A stretch of DNA of 64,000 nucleotides from Phenylobacterium sp. (lineage in GTDB: Bacteria > Pseudomonadota > Alphaproteobacteria > Caulobacterales > Caulobacteraceae), in contig NZ_SCVD01000021.1 of assembly GCF_004297125.1 (NCBI RefSeq), forward strand, positions 337,950-401,949, given 5' to 3'. Positions 27,020 to 39,400 of the stretch are shown here, one piece after another (within the stretch, counting starts at the first letter, position 1; every line of letters starts with the position of its first letter). The notes below the pieces were generated by a model. That model saw nothing but the letters and a program-made list of their open reading frames with translations. It made no database searches and had not been told where the DNA came from. The translations under genes were made by a program, and so were the position numbers.

Positions 27020-28141
27020 TCAGCCCATGGCGCCGATGGTCTTGCGGAACCGGCCCAGCGCCACGGTGAAGAACACCGCACCGATGACCGCGATGGCCAG
27101 GAAGTGCGGCCAGACCACTTCGAGACCGGCGCCGCGATAGAGGATGGCTTGCGCCAGCCTCACGAAATGGGTGGTCGGGGCCGCCTGCATGATGATTTGC
27201 ACGAACAGCGGCATGCTCTCGCGCGGGGTCACGCCGCCGGAGAGCAGCTGAAGCGGCAGCAGGACCAGCATCAGCAGCAGCCCGAACTGCGGCATCGATC
27301 GCGCGATGGTGCCCATGAAGATGCCGATCGACGTGGTCGCGAACAGGTGCAGGGCCGCGCCGAACAGGAAGAGCGCGATGGAGCCCTCGATGGGCACGCG
27401 GAGCACGCCTTCGATCAAGACGACGAGGGAGAAGCCGCACGCGACCAGCACCGTCAGCCCCATGGCCCAGACCTTGCTCATCATGATCTCCAAGGGCGAG
27501 ACGGGCATCACCAGGAGGTGCTCGATGGTCCCATGCTCGCGTTCCCGGATCAGGGCGGCGCCGGTCAGCACGATCGACAGCATGGTGACATTGTTGATCA
27601 GCTCCATCACCGCCCCGAACCAACTTTGCGTCAGCGTGGGGTTGAAGCGGACCCTCATCGCCAACGTGGCGGGGGGCTCGGCCGCGCCCCGGTAGTGCTG
27701 TGCGAACTCGGCGACTTCGGCGCCGACGATCTGCTGGATGTAGCCGTTGCCGATGAAGGCCTGGCTCATCCGGGTGGCGTCGACGTTGAGCTGAACGGTG
27801 GGTTGGCGGCCAGCAAGCAGATCGCGCTGGAAGTCCGGGGGGATGTCGAGCGCGAAGGTGTACCGGCCCTCGTCCATGCCGCGATCAATCTCGCTTTGGG
27901 TGACCAACGCGGGCGGGGTGAAATACGGCGGATAGAACGCGCTCGTCACCCGCGCCGACAGCTGAGACTGATCCTCGTCGACGATTGCGAGCGGCGCCTT
28001 GTGCAAGGTCTCTGGAATGCCGGTGGCCGCCACATAGATCGACAGCGAGAAGGCGTAGACGATCAGGAAGAGCATCATCGGATCGCGCCACAGGCTGCGC
28101 AGTTCCTTGACGCCGAGCCGTAGGATGTTGGACGCCGGCAT
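27020..28141 (-). CDS. ABC-2 type exporter permease (YhhJ-like)
   Basis: A 373-residue inner-membrane permease. One N-terminal helix (LWRDPMMLFLIVYAFSLSIYVA) is followed by a periplasmic domain of about 150 residues (EDQSQLSARVTSAFYPPYF ... IPPDFQRDLLAG). Five C-terminal helices then carry the ABC-2 signature region GTIEHLLVMPVSPLEIMMSK. Start ATG 28141 lies one base past the stop of the upstream ABC gene, so translation is coupled. By analogy with E. coli YhiI-RbbA-YhhJ it is the second permease of an export complex with the HlyD protein and an outer-membrane factor. The cargo is unknown; relatives are linked to drug or lipid export. Confidence 0.88.
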   Translation of the reverse strand: MPASNILRLGVKELRSLWRDPMMLFLIVYAFSLSIYVAATGIPETLHKAPLAIVDEDQSQLSARVTSAFYPPYFTPPALVTQSEIDRGMDEGRYTFALDIPPDFQRDLLAGRQPTVQLNVDATRMSQAFIGNGYIQQIVGAEVAEFAQHYRGAAEPPATLAMRVRFNPTLTQSWFGAVMELINNVTMLSIVLTGAALIREREHGTIEHLLVMPVSPLEIMMSKVWAMGLTVLVACGFSLVVLIEGVLRVPIEGSIALFLFGAALHLFATTSIGIFMGTIARSMPQFGLLLMLVLLPLQLLSGGVTPRESMPLFVQIIMQAAPTTHFVRLAQAILYRGAGLEVVWPHFLAIAVIGAVFFTVALGRFRKTIGAMG

Positions 28142-28142
28142 G

Positions 28143-30911
28143 CTAGCGCTCCTGTTTCCTGAGCAGGAGCGTGCACGCGGCGAGCAGCAGCGGAACCGTG
28201 ACCGCAAGCGCCAGCAGCTCGGTCTGGAGGTCGGCGAACCCCAACCGCTTTGAGAACACACCGCGGCAGATCGTGACGAAGTGGGTGGTCGGAAAAATGC
28301 GCCCGATGAAGGCGCCGGCCCCTTCCAGCGACGATACCGGGTTGATAAGGCCGGAGAACTGCACCGCCGGCAGGATCGTGCCGACGGCGGTGGCGAACAT
28401 CGCGGCGATCTGGCTGCGCATGAAGATCGAAAACAACAGGCCAATCGCCGTCGAGCAGCTGGTGTAGAGAATGGCCCCCAGCGTCATCGCGACGACGTTG
28501 CCCGTGATCGGTGTGCGGAACACCCACAGGGCCAGCAGCACCAGCAGCCCGTAGTTCACCATGGCCAGCGCGACATAGGGGATTTGTTTGCCCAACAGGA
28601 ATTCAAGCGGCGTAATCGGCGTCACGTAGAAATTGACGATCGAGCCGAGCTCCTTCTCTCGCACTACGCTCAGCGCCGTCAGCATGGCCGGAAACAGCAG
28701 CAGCAGCACGGGAATGACCGCCGGGGCGATCGCCACCAGGCTCTTCACGTCCGGATTGTAGCGGTAGCGGGTCTCGATATTGATCAGTCCGGCGGCCGGC
28801 CGGACACCGAGTTCCTGCACCGCCATGTCGCCGAGCCACTGGCCATGCAGCGCCTGAAGATAGCCCTGCACGGTCTCGGCCCGTTGCGGCATCGCGCCAT
28901 CCACCCATACGCCCAGCGAGACGGTGCGGCCCCGGCGCAGGTCCCGGGCGAATCCCGGCGGAATCTCGATCGCCACGCTCAGCTCGCCGGCGCGCATCCG
29001 GCGGTCGAGGTCCTCGTAGTCGGCGATTGGCGGCCGCTCGATGAAATAGGGGGAGCCCGCGAGGTTGAGCACATAGTTCTGGCTGGTGGTGGTCGCGTCC
29101 CGGTCGAGCACCGCGAACGGCAGATCCTTGACGTCCATGCTGATTCCGTAGCCCATGATGAACATCAGGATGACGCTGCCCAGCAAGGCGAGGGTCGCCC
29201 GGATCGGATCGCGGCGCAGCTCGAGGGCTTCACGCCGCGAATAGCTCATCATCCGCCGGACGCTGAAACCGCCGGCCGCGGTCGAGCCTCTTGCGTGGTC
29301 GGGTGCGGGCGTGACGTGGGTAGGATCCGCAGCGGGGGGCATCGCCGACGCCGCGCCGCCGTCCGCGGCCTTGAGATAGCCGATGAAGGCCTCTTCCAGG
29401 GTCGCCGCGCCGCGCTCCTCAATGATGTGCGCGGGGGTGTCGCTGACCAGCACCTTGCCGGCGTGCATCAGCGAGATCCGGTCGCAGCGCTCCGCCTCGT
29501 TCATGAAATGGGTGGAGATGAAAATGGTGACCATGTCGCGGCGCGACAGGTCGATCATGCTCTGCCAAAACTGGTCGCGAGCGATGGGATCGACGCCCGA
29601 GGTGGGCTCGTCGAGGATCAGCAGTTCCGGCTTGTGGATCATCGCGACGGCGAGCGAGAGGCGTTGACGCTGGCCCAGCGGCAGGGCGTCGGGGAGCGCG
29701 TCCATGATATCGACGAGGCCGAACCGCTCGGCCATCTCGGCCACGCGACTTGGTATATCCTCCGGCGCCAGCCGGAACAGCTGGGCGTGAAGCTCCAGGT
29801 TCTGCCGGACGGTCAGCTCTGTATAGAGCGAGAAACCCTGGGACATGTATCCGACGCGCTGGCGGGTCTGGATGTCCTTGGCGTCGACCTCGCGCCCGAA
29901 CAGCCGGGCCTCGCCCTCGCTGGCGGGCAAGAGGCCGGTCAGCATCTTCATCGTGGTGGTCTTGCCGCAGCCGTTCGATCCGATGAACCCGAAGATCTCG
30001 CCGCGCTCGATCTGGAAGTCGACATGATCCACTGCGGTGAAGTCGCCGAAGTTCAGGGTGAGTCCTTTCGCCTCGATGGCGACATCGGCCTGCCCGTCGT
30101 GAGCCCGCGGCGGAATGGTTACGGGCTTGTGGCCACGACGGCGCGCCTCGGGCAGCAGCGCGATGAAGGCCTGTTCGAGATTGGGCTGGCCCGTCCGTTC
30201 ATAGAGGTCGTGCGACGGGCCTGCGGCGAGGATCCGGCCGGCGTCCATAGCGATCAGCCAGTCGAACCGCGCCGCTTCCTCCATATAGGCGGTGGCGATC
30301 AGCACGCTCATGCCGGGCCGTTCGGCGCGGATGCGGTCGATGAGATCCCAAAACTGCGCGCGCGACAATGGATCGACCCCCGTCGTCGGCTCGTCGAGCA
30401 GCAAGAAGTCGGGATCGTGGATCAGGGCGCAGCAGAGTCCCAGCTTCTGCTTCATGCCGCCCGACAGCTTGCCCGCCGGCCGATCGCGGAACGGCGCGAG
30501 ACCGGTGCTTCGCAGAAGATCGTCGATCCGGCGGTCGCGTTCGGCCGCGTCCTGGCCGAACAGCCGGCCGAAGAAGTCCAGGTTCTCGAACACCGACAGC
30601 GTGGGATAGAGGTTCTTGCCCAGGCCTTGGGGCATATAGGCGATGCGCGGGCAGACCGCCTCCCGATGCCGACGCTCGGCCATGTCGCCGCCCAACACCT
30701 CAATGGCGCCGGACTGGATCACCCGCGCGCCAGCGATCAGCGAGAACAGGCTGGATTTCCCGACGCCGTCCGGGCCGATCAAAGCCACCATACGGCCGGC
30801 CGGGATCTCAAGCGCGATACCGTCGAGCGCCAGGGTCTGACCATACGACAGGGAAACCCCCGTGAGGCGGGCGACAGGTCGGCTGGCCTCCTCCGCAAAG
30901 GCGCCGCTCAT
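28143..30911 (-). CDS. RbbA-like ABC exporter: two ATPase domains fused to a permease
   Basis: A 922-residue fusion. ATPase 1 (about 15-240): Walker [10 protein letters not shown], signature LSGGMKQK, Walker [11 protein letters not shown]. ATPase 2 (about 275-500): Walker [10 protein letters not shown], signature PLGQRQRLS, Walker [11 protein letters not shown]. The C-terminal third is an ABC-2 permease with helix [15 protein letters not shown], a large periplasmic loop, and helices around [20 protein letters not shown]. Walker A 1 has an Asp-Gly-Val variant (GPDGVGKS) common in RbbA. In ATPase 2 the usual LSGG is LGQRQ. Start ATG 30911 overlaps the hlyD stop by four bases. It powers the exporter formed with the neighbouring HlyD and permease genes. 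Confidence 0.9.
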   Translation of the reverse strand: MSGAFAEEASRPVARLTGVSLSYGQTLALDGIALEIPAGRMVALIGPDGVGKSSLFSLIAGARVIQSGAIEVLGGDMAERRHREAVCPRIAYMPQGLGKNLYPTLSVFENLDFFGRLFGQDAAERDRRIDDLLRSTGLAPFRDRPAGKLSGGMKQKLGLCCALIHDPDFLLLDEPTTGVDPLSRAQFWDLIDRIRAERPGMSVLIATAYMEEAARFDWLIAMDAGRILAAGPSHDLYERTGQPNLEQAFIALLPEARRRGHKPVTIPPRAHDGQADVAIEAKGLTLNFGDFTAVDHVDFQIERGEIFGFIGSNGCGKTTTMKMLTGLLPASEGEARLFGREVDAKDIQTRQRVGYMSQGFSLYTELTVRQNLELHAQLFRLAPEDIPSRVAEMAERFGLVDIMDALPDALPLGQRQRLSLAVAMIHKPELLILDEPTSGVDPIARDQFWQSMIDLSRRDMVTIFISTHFMNEAERCDRISLMHAGKVLVSDTPAHIIEERGAATLEEAFIGYLKAADGGAASAMPPAADPTHVTPAPDHARGSTAAGGFSVRRMMSYSRREALELRRDPIRATLALLGSVILMFIMGYGISMDVKDLPFAVLDRDATTTSQNYVLNLAGSPYFIERPPIADYEDLDRRMRAGELSVAIEIPPGFARDLRRGRTVSLGVWVDGAMPQRAETVQGYLQALHGQWLGDMAVQELGVRPAAGLINIETRYRYNPDVKSLVAIAPAVIPVLLLLFPAMLTALSVVREKELGSIVNFYVTPITPLEFLLGKQIPYVALAMVNYGLLVLLALWVFRTPITGNVVAMTLGAILYTSCSTAIGLLFSIFMRSQIAAMFATAVGTILPAVQFSGLINPVSSLEGAGAFIGRIFPTTHFVTICRGVFSKRLGFADLQTELLALAVTVPLLLAACTLLLRKQER

Positions 30912-31981
30912 CGGGGCGTGTTGAGCGTGAGCTTGGCGGGCCAATCGGCCTTGGGATCGATGCGCACATAGGCCATGCCCGGCAGGCCGGTCTTCACTTG
31001 CCGGATATGCCGGCGGAGCAACTCCGGATCGATCCGGGCCTTGACCCGAAACATCAGCTTCTGACGCTCGCTCTTGGTCTCCACGGTCTTGGGCGTGAAC
31101 TGGGCGACGTCGGCGACGAAGGAGACCTTCGCTGGGAGGACATAGTCGGGCGCGGCGTCGAGGACGATCCTGACCTCCGTGCCGAGCCCCACGCGGCCGG
31201 CCACCGTCTCCGGCAGGAAGAAGGTCATATAGACGTCCGAGAGATTGACCAGATTGAGCACCCGTCCGCCGCCGGCGACCACCTCGCCGGGCTGGGCGAC
31301 GCGGAACTGGATCCGCCCGTCGCGGGGCGCCTTGAGGTCGCTGTCGGCGATGTCGGCGTCCAGCCGGCGGATCGTGGCCCGCACCGCCTCGACGGCCGAA
31401 CGCGCGCCGATCACCTGCGAGCGCGCGGTGGTGATCGCCGCGTCCACCGCCGCCAGCTGCGCCTTCGCCGCCTCGACCGCCGCTTGTGCGCCTTCCACCC
31501 GCGCCTGGTCGTCGTCGCGCTCCTGCATCGCCGTCGCACCCTCGCGCGCCAGCGTATCGGACCGGGCGAAGCGCCTGCGCGCGGCGTCGAACTCCGCTTC
31601 CCGCTGCCGGGTGACGGCGAATGCGGCCGCGCGTTCGCTCTGCCGCTGGACCACCTGGCTGTTGGCGATATCGATGGCGTTGAGCGCCTGCTGCAGCTGC
31701 GCTTCAGCCTCGGCCCGCTGGGCCTGCAGCACATCGGTGTCCATATGCGCGACCACCTGGCCGGCCTTCACGAAATCGCCCTCGTCGGCGAGGATCTCGC
31801 GGATGCGGCCGGGCGCCTTGGGCGCCACGTCGATCTCGACCGCCTCGATCCGCCCGTTGCCGCTGACAATGCCGTCGGGCAGATCGTGCGGTTGCAGAAG
31901 CTGCCAGGCGATCGCGGCGACGACGACAGCCGCCACGGAGACGGTCCCTCGCCTGAGCCAGCGTTTGTCGATCGGCTTCAC
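30908..31981 (-). CDS. HlyD/YhiI-type periplasmic adaptor of the ABC exporter
   Basis: A 357-residue membrane-fusion protein starting with GTG 31981, which overlaps the stop of the outer-membrane factor gene. One N-terminal helix ([16 protein letters not shown]) anchors it in the inner membrane. Lipoyl half-motifs flank a long coiled-coil hairpin (about residues 80-200, Ala/Arg/Gln-rich). The second half-motif is [21 protein letters not shown], followed by a beta-barrel domain ([23 protein letters not shown]). It bridges the ABC permeases to an outer-membrane channel. Its cognate channel gene carries a nonsense codon, so it may depend on another TolC-type protein such as those at 35062 or 45957. 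Confidence 0.9.
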   Translation of the reverse strand: MKPIDKRWLRRGTVSVAAVVVAAIAWQLLQPHDLPDGIVSGNGRIEAVEIDVAPKAPGRIREILADEGDFVKAGQVVAHMDTDVLQAQRAEAEAQLQQALNAIDIANSQVVQRQSERAAAFAVTRQREAEFDAARRRFARSDTLAREGATAMQERDDDQARVEGAQAAVEAAKAQLAAVDAAITTARSQVIGARSAVEAVRATIRRLDADIADSDLKAPRDGRIQFRVAQPGEVVAGGGRVLNLVNLSDVYMTFFLPETVAGRVGLGTEVRIVLDAAPDYVLPAKVSFVADVAQFTPKTVETKSERQKLMFRVKARIDPELLRRHIRQVKTGLPGMAYVRIDPKADWPAKLTLNTPR

Positions 31982-33429
31982 CGCGCCTTCTCCTCGATGG
32001 GCCGCACCGCCGGCGCGAACTGGGATTCATCTGCAAAGCCGCCGCCGAGGGCGGCGTAGAGCGCCACGCCGCTGGCGAAGTAGCTGCGGCGGAGCTGGAC
32101 CAACCTCTGCTCGGTCTCGAAGAGGTCGCGCTGGGCGTCCAGCACCTCCAGGTAGGCCGAGCGACCATTTGCGAAGCGCAGATCCGCCAGCCGGGCGCGT
32201 TCCTTCAGCGCCGAAAGCATGTCCTGCACAGTCGCGATCTGCGCCGCGAGCTGTCGCCGCTGGACCAGCGCGTCGGACACGTCGCGGAAGGCGCCCTGGA
32301 TGGTCTGTTCCTATTCGGCCACAGCGATATCCCGCCGCGCATTGGCCGACGCGAGACGGGCCCCGTTACGGCCGGCGTCGAAGATCGGAAGATGGAGGGC
32401 GGGGGTGAAACTCCACGTCCCGCTGCCAGCCTTGAACAGGCCATCGAGCTCCGCGCTCGCCGTCCCATAGGCCCCCGTCAGCGTGATGTTCGGGAAAAAG
32501 GCCGCCCGCGCGGCGCCGATGTCGGCGTTCGCCGCCTGCAGGCGATGCTCGGCGGCGATGACGTCGGGACGGTTGGCCAGCAGGTCCGATGGCAATCCGG
32601 CGGGAAGCAAGGGGGCGTCACCGGCCTCGGAAAGGCGAAGCGGTCCCGGCGCGATCTCGACGGGCCGGCCCACAAGCAGTGCGAGGGCGTTCCGGTTGAT
32701 CTCCTGATCCTGCTCCAGCGCCTGCACGGCTGTCTGCGCCTGGGCCAGCAGCGTCTGCGCCTGGGTCATTTCGAGCTTGGAGCCCGATCCGACCTCGTAG
32801 CGTCGACGCATGATGCGCAACGAATCTTCGCGGGTCGCCACCGTATGGCGAGCGATCGCGATCCGTTCCTCGTATTCGCGCTCAAGCAGGTAGCTGTTCG
32901 CGACCTGCGCGACCAGGGCGGTCGCCACTGCGCGCCTGGCCTCGCTTGTGGCGAGATATTGCTGCAGGGCCGACTCGCGCAGGTTCCGCAGCCGGCCCCA
33001 GAAATCGATCTCCCAGCCGGTGCTGAGCACGGACTGATATTGGCCGCTCGTCACGGCGCGCCCTGTGATCGAAAGATCGGCCGGGGTGCGCCCGCGGGTT
33101 CCGGTCCCCACCGCGTCAAGCTGCGGATATAGCGCCGAACCCTGGATCCGAAAGGCGGCGCGGGCCTCCTCCAGCCGCCCCGCCGCGACCCTGAGGTCAC
33201 GGTTGTTCGCCAGCGTCTCCTCGATCAGCGAGCGCACTTGTGGATCTTGAAAGAAGTCACGCCAGCCGATCCTGGCGATCGAACCTAATTGCTGCACCGG
33301 CCCGGCATAGGCCGACGGGATAGGAGGCGCCGGCCGGACATCGTCGGGCCTTAGGGCGCAGCTCGCGAGCAGCAGAGACGACAGAGCGCTGGCAAGGCCC
33401 CGCGACCCCGCTGCTATCCGGCGCGGCAT
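31978..33429 (-). pseudogene. NodT/TolC-type outer-membrane factor with an internal amber codon
   Basis: The gene encodes a lipoprotein channel: the signal ends LLLASC. The two outer-membrane efflux repeats are complete ([84 protein letters not shown]). At 32311-32313 an in-frame TAG falls where family members have Tyr (AVAE-stop-EQTIQGAFRDVSDAL). The same frame continues cleanly to the natural end at 31978, which overlaps hlyD. A start at 33459 is also possible. Without suppression the last 110 residues, needed for barrel and coil closure, are lost. This is the first gene of the ABC exporter operon. Confidence 0.85.
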
Positions 33430-34036
33430 AGCGCCAACGATAAATCTGGCATGCGCCATCCGCGCGGTTTACTTCGAAATTTGAGCGAGATGCCCATGTC
33501 CTGATCGCTGGTGATCACAGCACAGCCTACATCTACCGCCCTAGCCGCCGTTTGATTCTCCTCAACCTCGCGCTGTCTCAATGGTCGCCTCAGCGCGTTA
33601 TCCGAAATGTCGTGCCTGGCGATCAGCAGACTGCAATCGAGCTGGTCCAGCAGATGAACGCCGGCGCCGGCCGCCCACCAGCGTTGGAGGCCGCTGCGGC
33701 GACGGTGGCCGACGACCACAAGGTCAGCCGCCACCTCCAGGGCGAACGATGCGATCTCGTGGCCCGGCTCACCGACCCGCAGTTCGGCGACCGGCTCAAG
33801 CCCGAGTTGCTGGAGCCGGGCGACCCCGGCCTCGAGGATTGTTCGGTATGTCTCTCGATCCTGGGCGACCACCCCGGCGAATGCACCTTCAGCAAGCAGC
33901 ACCCCGGTGGATTCGGCCAACACGGACAGGAGGTAGACCCGCGCTTGAGCTTGCTTTGCCAGGATCGCCCCCTCTCTCGAAGCGCCGTCCGGCCCTCGAC
34001 CGACCCATCGTAGGCAAGTAGAATTCGCTGACACAT
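33414..34036 (-). pseudogene. UspA-type universal stress protein, frameshifted
   Basis: Starts MCQRILLAYDGSVEGRTALRE at ATG 34036. A two-base excess in the GAGAGAGGGGG run (33968-33979) then shifts frame, and the Usp sequence resumes as GAILAKQAQARVYLLSVLAES. The nucleotide-binding G-x2-G-x9-G-S/T region reads VVVGHRRRSGLQRWWAAGAGVHLLDQLDCSLLIAR. The intact paralogue at 51379 confirms the break. The C-terminus runs on about 50 unrelated residues into the outer-membrane factor start, so its normal stop also seems lost. Universal stress proteins of this type are cytoplasmic and respond to stress or growth arrest. Confidence 0.8.
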
Positions 34037-34510
34037 GAGCAACAATCCCCTGTTCGGTCCACGCGGCTCGGGACGATGGGGATCCCCGCAACTCTGCTTC
34101 GAACGTCCTGGTGCATCGGATGTGGGCGCCGCAGAAGGACGTGTCCGATCCTAACCGCTATCCGTGACGACTGTGCCAGCCCGGCCCCCCCGGGGAAAGA
34201 TCGTCGGAGCGCTCATTCCGAGGCTTGGCGCGGCGCTGCCGATGGAACACGAAGGCATGTCTTGCCTTTCAGCGGGGCGGAAGGTTCAGCTAGCAGAACT
34301 CGTACGATAGCAATGGCCTTAGGTCAGCCTCATCGTCACCTCGGGGGGGGGCGTCGGCTAAGGCGCCGCGCAGGCGGCCGGCTCAGGCGTACCAATTGAC
34401 GCCATCATTGTCGCCGGTCGAGAGCCATGTTGAGACTCCCCCCTCGTCACGTGTTCAGACCGGAGAGATCCGTGACGGGTGTTCGGAGACATCCGTGACA
34501 GGTTGAGGAT
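34037..34510. other. 474 bases without a recognised gene
   Basis: Between the Usp pseudogene and the IS481 fragments no coding domain or RNA is seen. A G-run (34343-34350) and short inverted repeats are present but unremarkable. Confidence 0.35.
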
Positions 34511-34516
34511 GGTGGT

Positions 34517-34730
34517 TCTGGGCTCAGGTCGATGGTTGCGATGTTGGCGGTACGGAAGACGACGTCGTAGAGGCCGTCGGTGTGGGTTGGACGGATGGCG
34601 ACGGTCTTTCCCTTGAAGGCCTTGGGGATGCGCCAGCGTCGGCTTCGGAAGGTGATGCGGCCGCTGTCGCGAGGGACGCGCCGCAACTGGTCGTCTGGGG
34701 CGTAGTGGAAGGGCTCGATGGTGAGTGCAC
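34517..34730 (-). mobile_element. IS481-family transposase C-terminal fragment
   Basis: On the minus strand LTIEPFHYAPDDQLRRVPRDSGRITF continues as RWRIPKAFKGKTVAIRPTHTDGLYDVVFRTANIATIDL, the family C-terminal beta domain. The DDE catalytic domain is missing. It abuts, in opposite orientation, an IS481 5' end, so two elements or a rearranged one met here. Confidence 0.65.
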
Positions 34731-34734
34731 ACGC

Positions 34735-34945
34735 TGGGAGGATCTATGGCCAGGTTCTACACGGCTGCGCCAGGACCAAGCACCCTGACCGAGCGACGAT
34801 ACTGCGATCGAAGGCTCTGATCGCGGAGCTCGCCCGGTAGCACGGGCTGAATCACAAGACGGTGCGGAAGTGGCGCGGCCGGGACTCGATCCATGACGCG
34901 GCGATGGGTCGCCAGGAGCCGCGTTCAACCTTCCTGACGCATCTG
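34735..34945 (+). mobile_element. IS481-family left end and HTH fragment with a stop codon
   Basis: A start context like that at 25600 (GTGAGTGCACACGCTGGGAGG) leads to a decayed coding frame GQVLHGCA, RATILRSKALIAELAR, TAG, HGLNHKTVRKWRGRDSIHDAAMG. It contains one missing base after the ATG and a nonsense codon inside the HTH. The remainder of the element is absent. Confidence 0.65.
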
Positions 34946-35061
34946 AGCTCGAAGTTCCACGTCGGACTGTCCGACTGCATGGAGCCGAGGCGATGCTGAT
35001 CGCTTGGCAGACCATGGTCCTGGGGACGGTGGCGGGGTCCTGCCCCAGGGCGCCCGTGCGG

Positions 35062-36483
35062 TCAAAAGCGGTCGCCGCCCAGGGCGCGGTAGAGCTCAAC
35101 GCGGTTCGTTGCCTGCGCCAGCTGGGCGGCAAGCTGGGTCTGGCGCGCCGCATAGAGCGTGCGTTGCGCGTCCAACAAGGCGAGGGAGCTGTCGATGCCA
35201 CGGTCGTAGCGCGCCTGGGTGAGACGCTGGGTCGCCGCGGCCGCCTCGACCAGCCGGGCCTGGGCGGCGATCCGGTCGGCGATCGTGGCGCGCACCGCCA
35301 GGGCGTCGGAGACCTCCCGGAACGCGGTCTGGATCGCCCTCTCGTACTGGGCGACGGCGGCGTCGCGCGACGCCTCGGCGCCCCGCAGATTGGCGATGTT
35401 GGCGCCGCCCGCAAAAATCGGCAGGACTACCTGGGGCGTGAAGCTCCAGGCGCGCGTGCCCGCGGTGAACAGCCGGTCCAGCGCCGGGCTGGACGACCCC
35501 TCGGAGCCGGTAAGGGTGATGCGCGGGAAGAAGGCCGCCCGCGCTGCGCCGATATCGGCATTGCGGGCCTGCAGAGTGTGCTCGGCGGCGCGCACGTCGG
35601 GACGGCTGACCAGTACGTCGGACGGCAGGCCGGGCGAGATCTCGGCCAGCACGCCCACGCTGGTGAGGCCACCCTGCGGCTGGAGATCGGCCGGGACCTC
35701 GGCGCCGACCAGGAGGCGCAGGGCATTGCGGTCGCGATCCACCTGGGCGGTGGCGACGGCGGCGTCGCTGCGGGCCTGCTCGGTAAGCGTCTGAGCCTGC
35801 CGAAGGTCGAGCTCGGATGTGGCGCCCGCCTCGAACCGCTTGCGGGCCAAGTCGAGACCGGCCTCGCGGCTGGCCAGGGTGTCCTGGGTGATCTTCAGCA
35901 GGTCCTGGTCGGCGGCCAGGGTCAGGTAGGCGCTGGCGGTCTCGGCGACCAGGCTGATCTGAACCGCGCGTCGGTTCTCCTCGGTGGCGAAGAACGATTG
36001 CAGGGCCGCAGCGCTCAGGCTGCGCACGCGCCCGAACAGGTCAAGCTCATAGGCGGAGAACCCGGCGCTCACGCTGTACTGCTCGATCTCGAAGCTGCCG
36101 GTCTGACCGGGGATGGCGGCGCCGGCGGGCGTCTTGCTACGCGTGTAGCCGCCGCTGGCGTCGATGGCCGGCAGCAGGTCGGCGCGCTGGACGCGGTATT
36201 GCGCGCGGGCCTGCTCGATGTTGGCCACGGCCACGCGCAGATCGCGGTTCTGTTCCAGGGCTAGCGCGATCAACGACTGGAGACGGGCGTCCTGGAAGAC
36301 ATCGCGCCAAGCCAGGTTGCCGCTTGAGACCGCGGTCGAAGCCGCAGCGGGAGCGACGGGCCAAGCCTGGCCGACCGGCAGCGCGGGCCGCTCGTAGCGC
36401 GGCGCTAGGGTGCAGCCGGCAAGGGCCGTCGACGCCATGAGGGCCAGGAGCAGGGATCTGGCGGGCATCTCAAACAGCCTCAT
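35062..36483 (-). CDS. OprM-type outer-membrane channel of the RND operon
   Basis: A 473-residue outer-membrane lipoprotein channel: signal peptide with lipobox ALAGC (Cys 24). Two homologous efflux repeats follow: [39 protein letters not shown], and the second repeat [53 protein letters not shown]. The length matches OprM/AdeK. The start overlaps the end of the RND pump gene by 14 bases, so the three efflux genes form an operon in the order adaptor, pump, channel. It is intact and may also serve the ABC exporter whose channel gene is broken. Confidence 0.92.
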   Translation of the reverse strand: MRLFEMPARSLLLALMASTALAGCTLAPRYERPALPVGQAWPVAPAAASTAVSSGNLAWRDVFQDARLQSLIALALEQNRDLRVAVANIEQARAQYRVQRADLLPAIDASGGYTRSKTPAGAAIPGQTGSFEIEQYSVSAGFSAYELDLFGRVRSLSAAALQSFFATEENRRAVQISLVAETASAYLTLAADQDLLKITQDTLASREAGLDLARKRFEAGATSELDLRQAQTLTEQARSDAAVATAQVDRDRNALRLLVGAEVPADLQPQGGLTSVGVLAEISPGLPSDVLVSRPDVRAAEHTLQARNADIGAARAAFFPRITLTGSEGSSSPALDRLFTAGTRAWSFTPQVVLPIFAGGANIANLRGAEASRDAAVAQYERAIQTAFREVSDALAVRATIADRIAAQARLVEAAAATQRLTQARYDRGIDSSLALLDAQRTLYAARQTQLAAQLAQATNRVELYRALGGDRF

Positions 36484-39400
36484 GGGGAACGGCGGCGGGT
36501 GGCGCTTCGGGATCGACCCTGCGCCCCAAGTGACGCTGCACCAGGACGAAGAAGAGCGGCACGAAGAAGATCGCCAGCATTACCGCCGACAGCATGCCGC
36601 CGATCACGCCCGTGCCGATGGCGTGCTGGCTGCTTGACCCCGGTCCATTGGAGATCGCGAGCGGCAAGACGCCGAACATGAAGGCCAGCGAGGTCATGAT
36701 GATCGGCCGCAGGCGGATGCGCACCGCCTCCAGCGTCGCCTCGACCAGTGGAGCCCCCGCCTCAAAGCGATCCTTGGCGAACTCGACGATCAGGATGGCG
36801 TTCTTGGCCGCCAGGCCCATGGTCGTGAGCAAGCCCACCTGGAAGTAGATATCGTTTGAGAGCCCGCGAAGCGATGTGGCCAGCAGGGCGCCGACGACAC
36901 CCAGCGGGATGACCAGGATCACCGCGAGGGGGATGGACCAGCTCTCGTAGAGGGCGGCCAGCAGCAGGAAGACCACGATAATCGAGATTGCGTAGAGCGC
37001 CGGCGCCTGGGCGCCCGCCTCCCGCTCCTGCAGCGACAGGCCGGTCCATTCGTAGCCGATGCCCGGAGGCAGTTTGGCGGCGATGGCCTCCATGGCCTGC
37101 ATGGCCTGTCCCGAGCTCTGGCCGGGCGCGGGCGCGCCCTGGATGTTGACCGCCGGCAGGCCGTTGTAGCGCTCCAGCCGCGGCGAGCCGATGGTCCAGT
37201 GGCTGGAGGCGAAGGCGGAGAACGGCGCCATCTGACCGGCGGCGTTGCGGACGTACCAGCGGTCCAGGTCCTCAGGCTTCATGCGGAACGGGGCGTCGGC
37301 CTGGACGAAGACCTTCTTCACCCGGCCGCGGTCCATGAAGTCGTTCACGTAGCTGCCGCCCAGCGCCGTCGAAAGCGTGGCGTTGATGTCGGCCGTGGTC
37401 AGGCCCATGGCCCCCGCCTTGGCCTGATCGACGTCGATGGCGAACTCGGGCGTGTCGTCCTGGCCGTTCGGGCGGACGCCGGCCAGTTTCGGATCCTGGC
37501 CGGCCATGCCCAGCAGCTGGTTGCGCGCGGCCATCAGCGCCTCGTGGCCGACCCCGCCGGTGTCCTGAAGCTGGAAGTCGAAGCCCGACGCGTTGCCGAG
37601 CTCCGGCACCGCCGGCGGAACCACCGCAAACACCATGGCGTCGCGGATCTGGGAGAACTTGCCCATCGCCCGCTGGGCGACGGCCTGGACCTTGCGATCG
37701 GCTGCCTTGCGCTCCTCGAAATCCTTCATGCGGACGAAGGCGATGCCCGCATTCTGGCCGGCGCCGGCGAAGCTGAAACCGGAGACAGTGAACACCGCCT
37801 CCACCGATTCCGCCTCGTCCTTCAGATAGTGGTCAGCCACCTGCTTGAGGACGGCCTGGGTGCGTTCCTCGGTCGCGCCGGGCGGCAGCTGGACGAGGGT
37901 GTAGATCGTGCCCTGGTCCTCTTCCGGCAGGAAGGCGCTGGGCAGGCGCAGGAAGAGCAACGCCATGACCAGGAGGATCGCGCCGTAGACCGCGATCCAG
38001 CGTCCGCTCTTGCCCAGGATGCGGCGGACCTGTTCCTGGTAGCGGTGGCTGGCGTGGTCGAAGTTGCGGTTGAACCAGCCGAAGAAGCCCCGCTTTGACG
38101 CCTCGTGCTCCTTGCCGACGGGCTTGAGCAGCGTGGCGCACAGCGCGGGCGTCAGCACCAGGGCCACCAGGATCGACAGGCTCATGGCCGAGACCAGGGT
38201 GATGGAGAACTGGCGGTAGATCACGCCCTGCGATCCGCCGAAGAAGGCCATGGGCACGAACACGGCCGCTAGAACCAGCGCCACGCCGATCAGGGCGCCG
38301 GTGATCTCGTCCATGGATTTGCGGGTCGCCTCCTTGGGGGAGAGGCCCTCCTCGCTCATCACGCGCTCGACGTTCTCGACGACCACGATGGCGTCGTCGA
38401 CCAAGAGGCCGATGGCCAGCACCAGGCCGAACATGGTGAGCGTGTTGATGGAGTAGCCGAACACCGCCAGCACCCCGAACGTGCCTAGCAGCACCACCGG
38501 CACGGCGATGGTCGGGATCAGGGTGGCGCGCCAGTTCTGCAGGAACAGGAACATCACCAGGAAGACCAGGAGCACCGCCTCGGCCAGGGTCTTCACCACC
38601 TCCTCGATCGACTGTTTCACGAACGGGGTGGAATCCACCGGGATTTCGTAGCCGATGCCGGGCGGGAAGGCCTTCGACAGCTCCGCGACCTGCGCCTTCA
38701 CCGCCTCGGCCGTGTCCAGCGCATTGCCGCCGGGCGCCAGCTTGATGGCCAGGCCCGCGGCCGACTTGCCGTTGTACTTGGCCAGCGAGTTGTAGTTCTC
38801 GGCGCCGAGCTCCACGCGCGCCACGTCGCGCAGGTACACATGCGTGCCGCCGCCGGTGTCCTTCAGGATGATCTGTTCGAACTGGGCGGGGGTCTGCAGG
38901 CGCGACTGCGCGCTGATCGTGGCGTTCAGCACCGTCCCGGGCGTCGAGGGCGTGCCGCCCAGCTGGCCGGCGGAAACCTGAGCGTTCTGGGCGCGGATGG
39001 CCGCGATGACATCGGCCGGGGTCAGGCTGCGGGACGCGAGCTTGTCGGGATCCAGCCAGATACGCATGGCGTACTGGGCGCCGAACAACTGGGTATCGCC
39101 GACGCCGTCCACGCGGCTTATCGGGTCCTGGAGCTTGGCGGCAAGGTAGTCCGCGAGGTCGGAGTTCGAGGCCTTTCCGTCGGTGGCGTAAAGAGCGACC
39201 ACCATCAGGAAGTTGCGGGTGGACTTCACCACGCTGAGGCCCTGTTGCTGGACCTCCTGAGGCAGCAGGGCGACGGCCGTCTGCAGCTTGTTCTGGACCT
39301 GCACCTGGGCGATGTCGATGTCGGTGCCGCCCTCGAAGGTCAGGGTGACTGTCGCCGCCCCGGAGCTGTCGCTGGACGAACTGATGTACTCCAGCCCATC

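Noticed and set aside
28281..30971. Very long rightward frame (896 codons) opposite the RbbA-like gene
   Set aside because: It mirrors the coding strand of an unmistakable ABC protein and is His/Arg/Gln-rich without domains.
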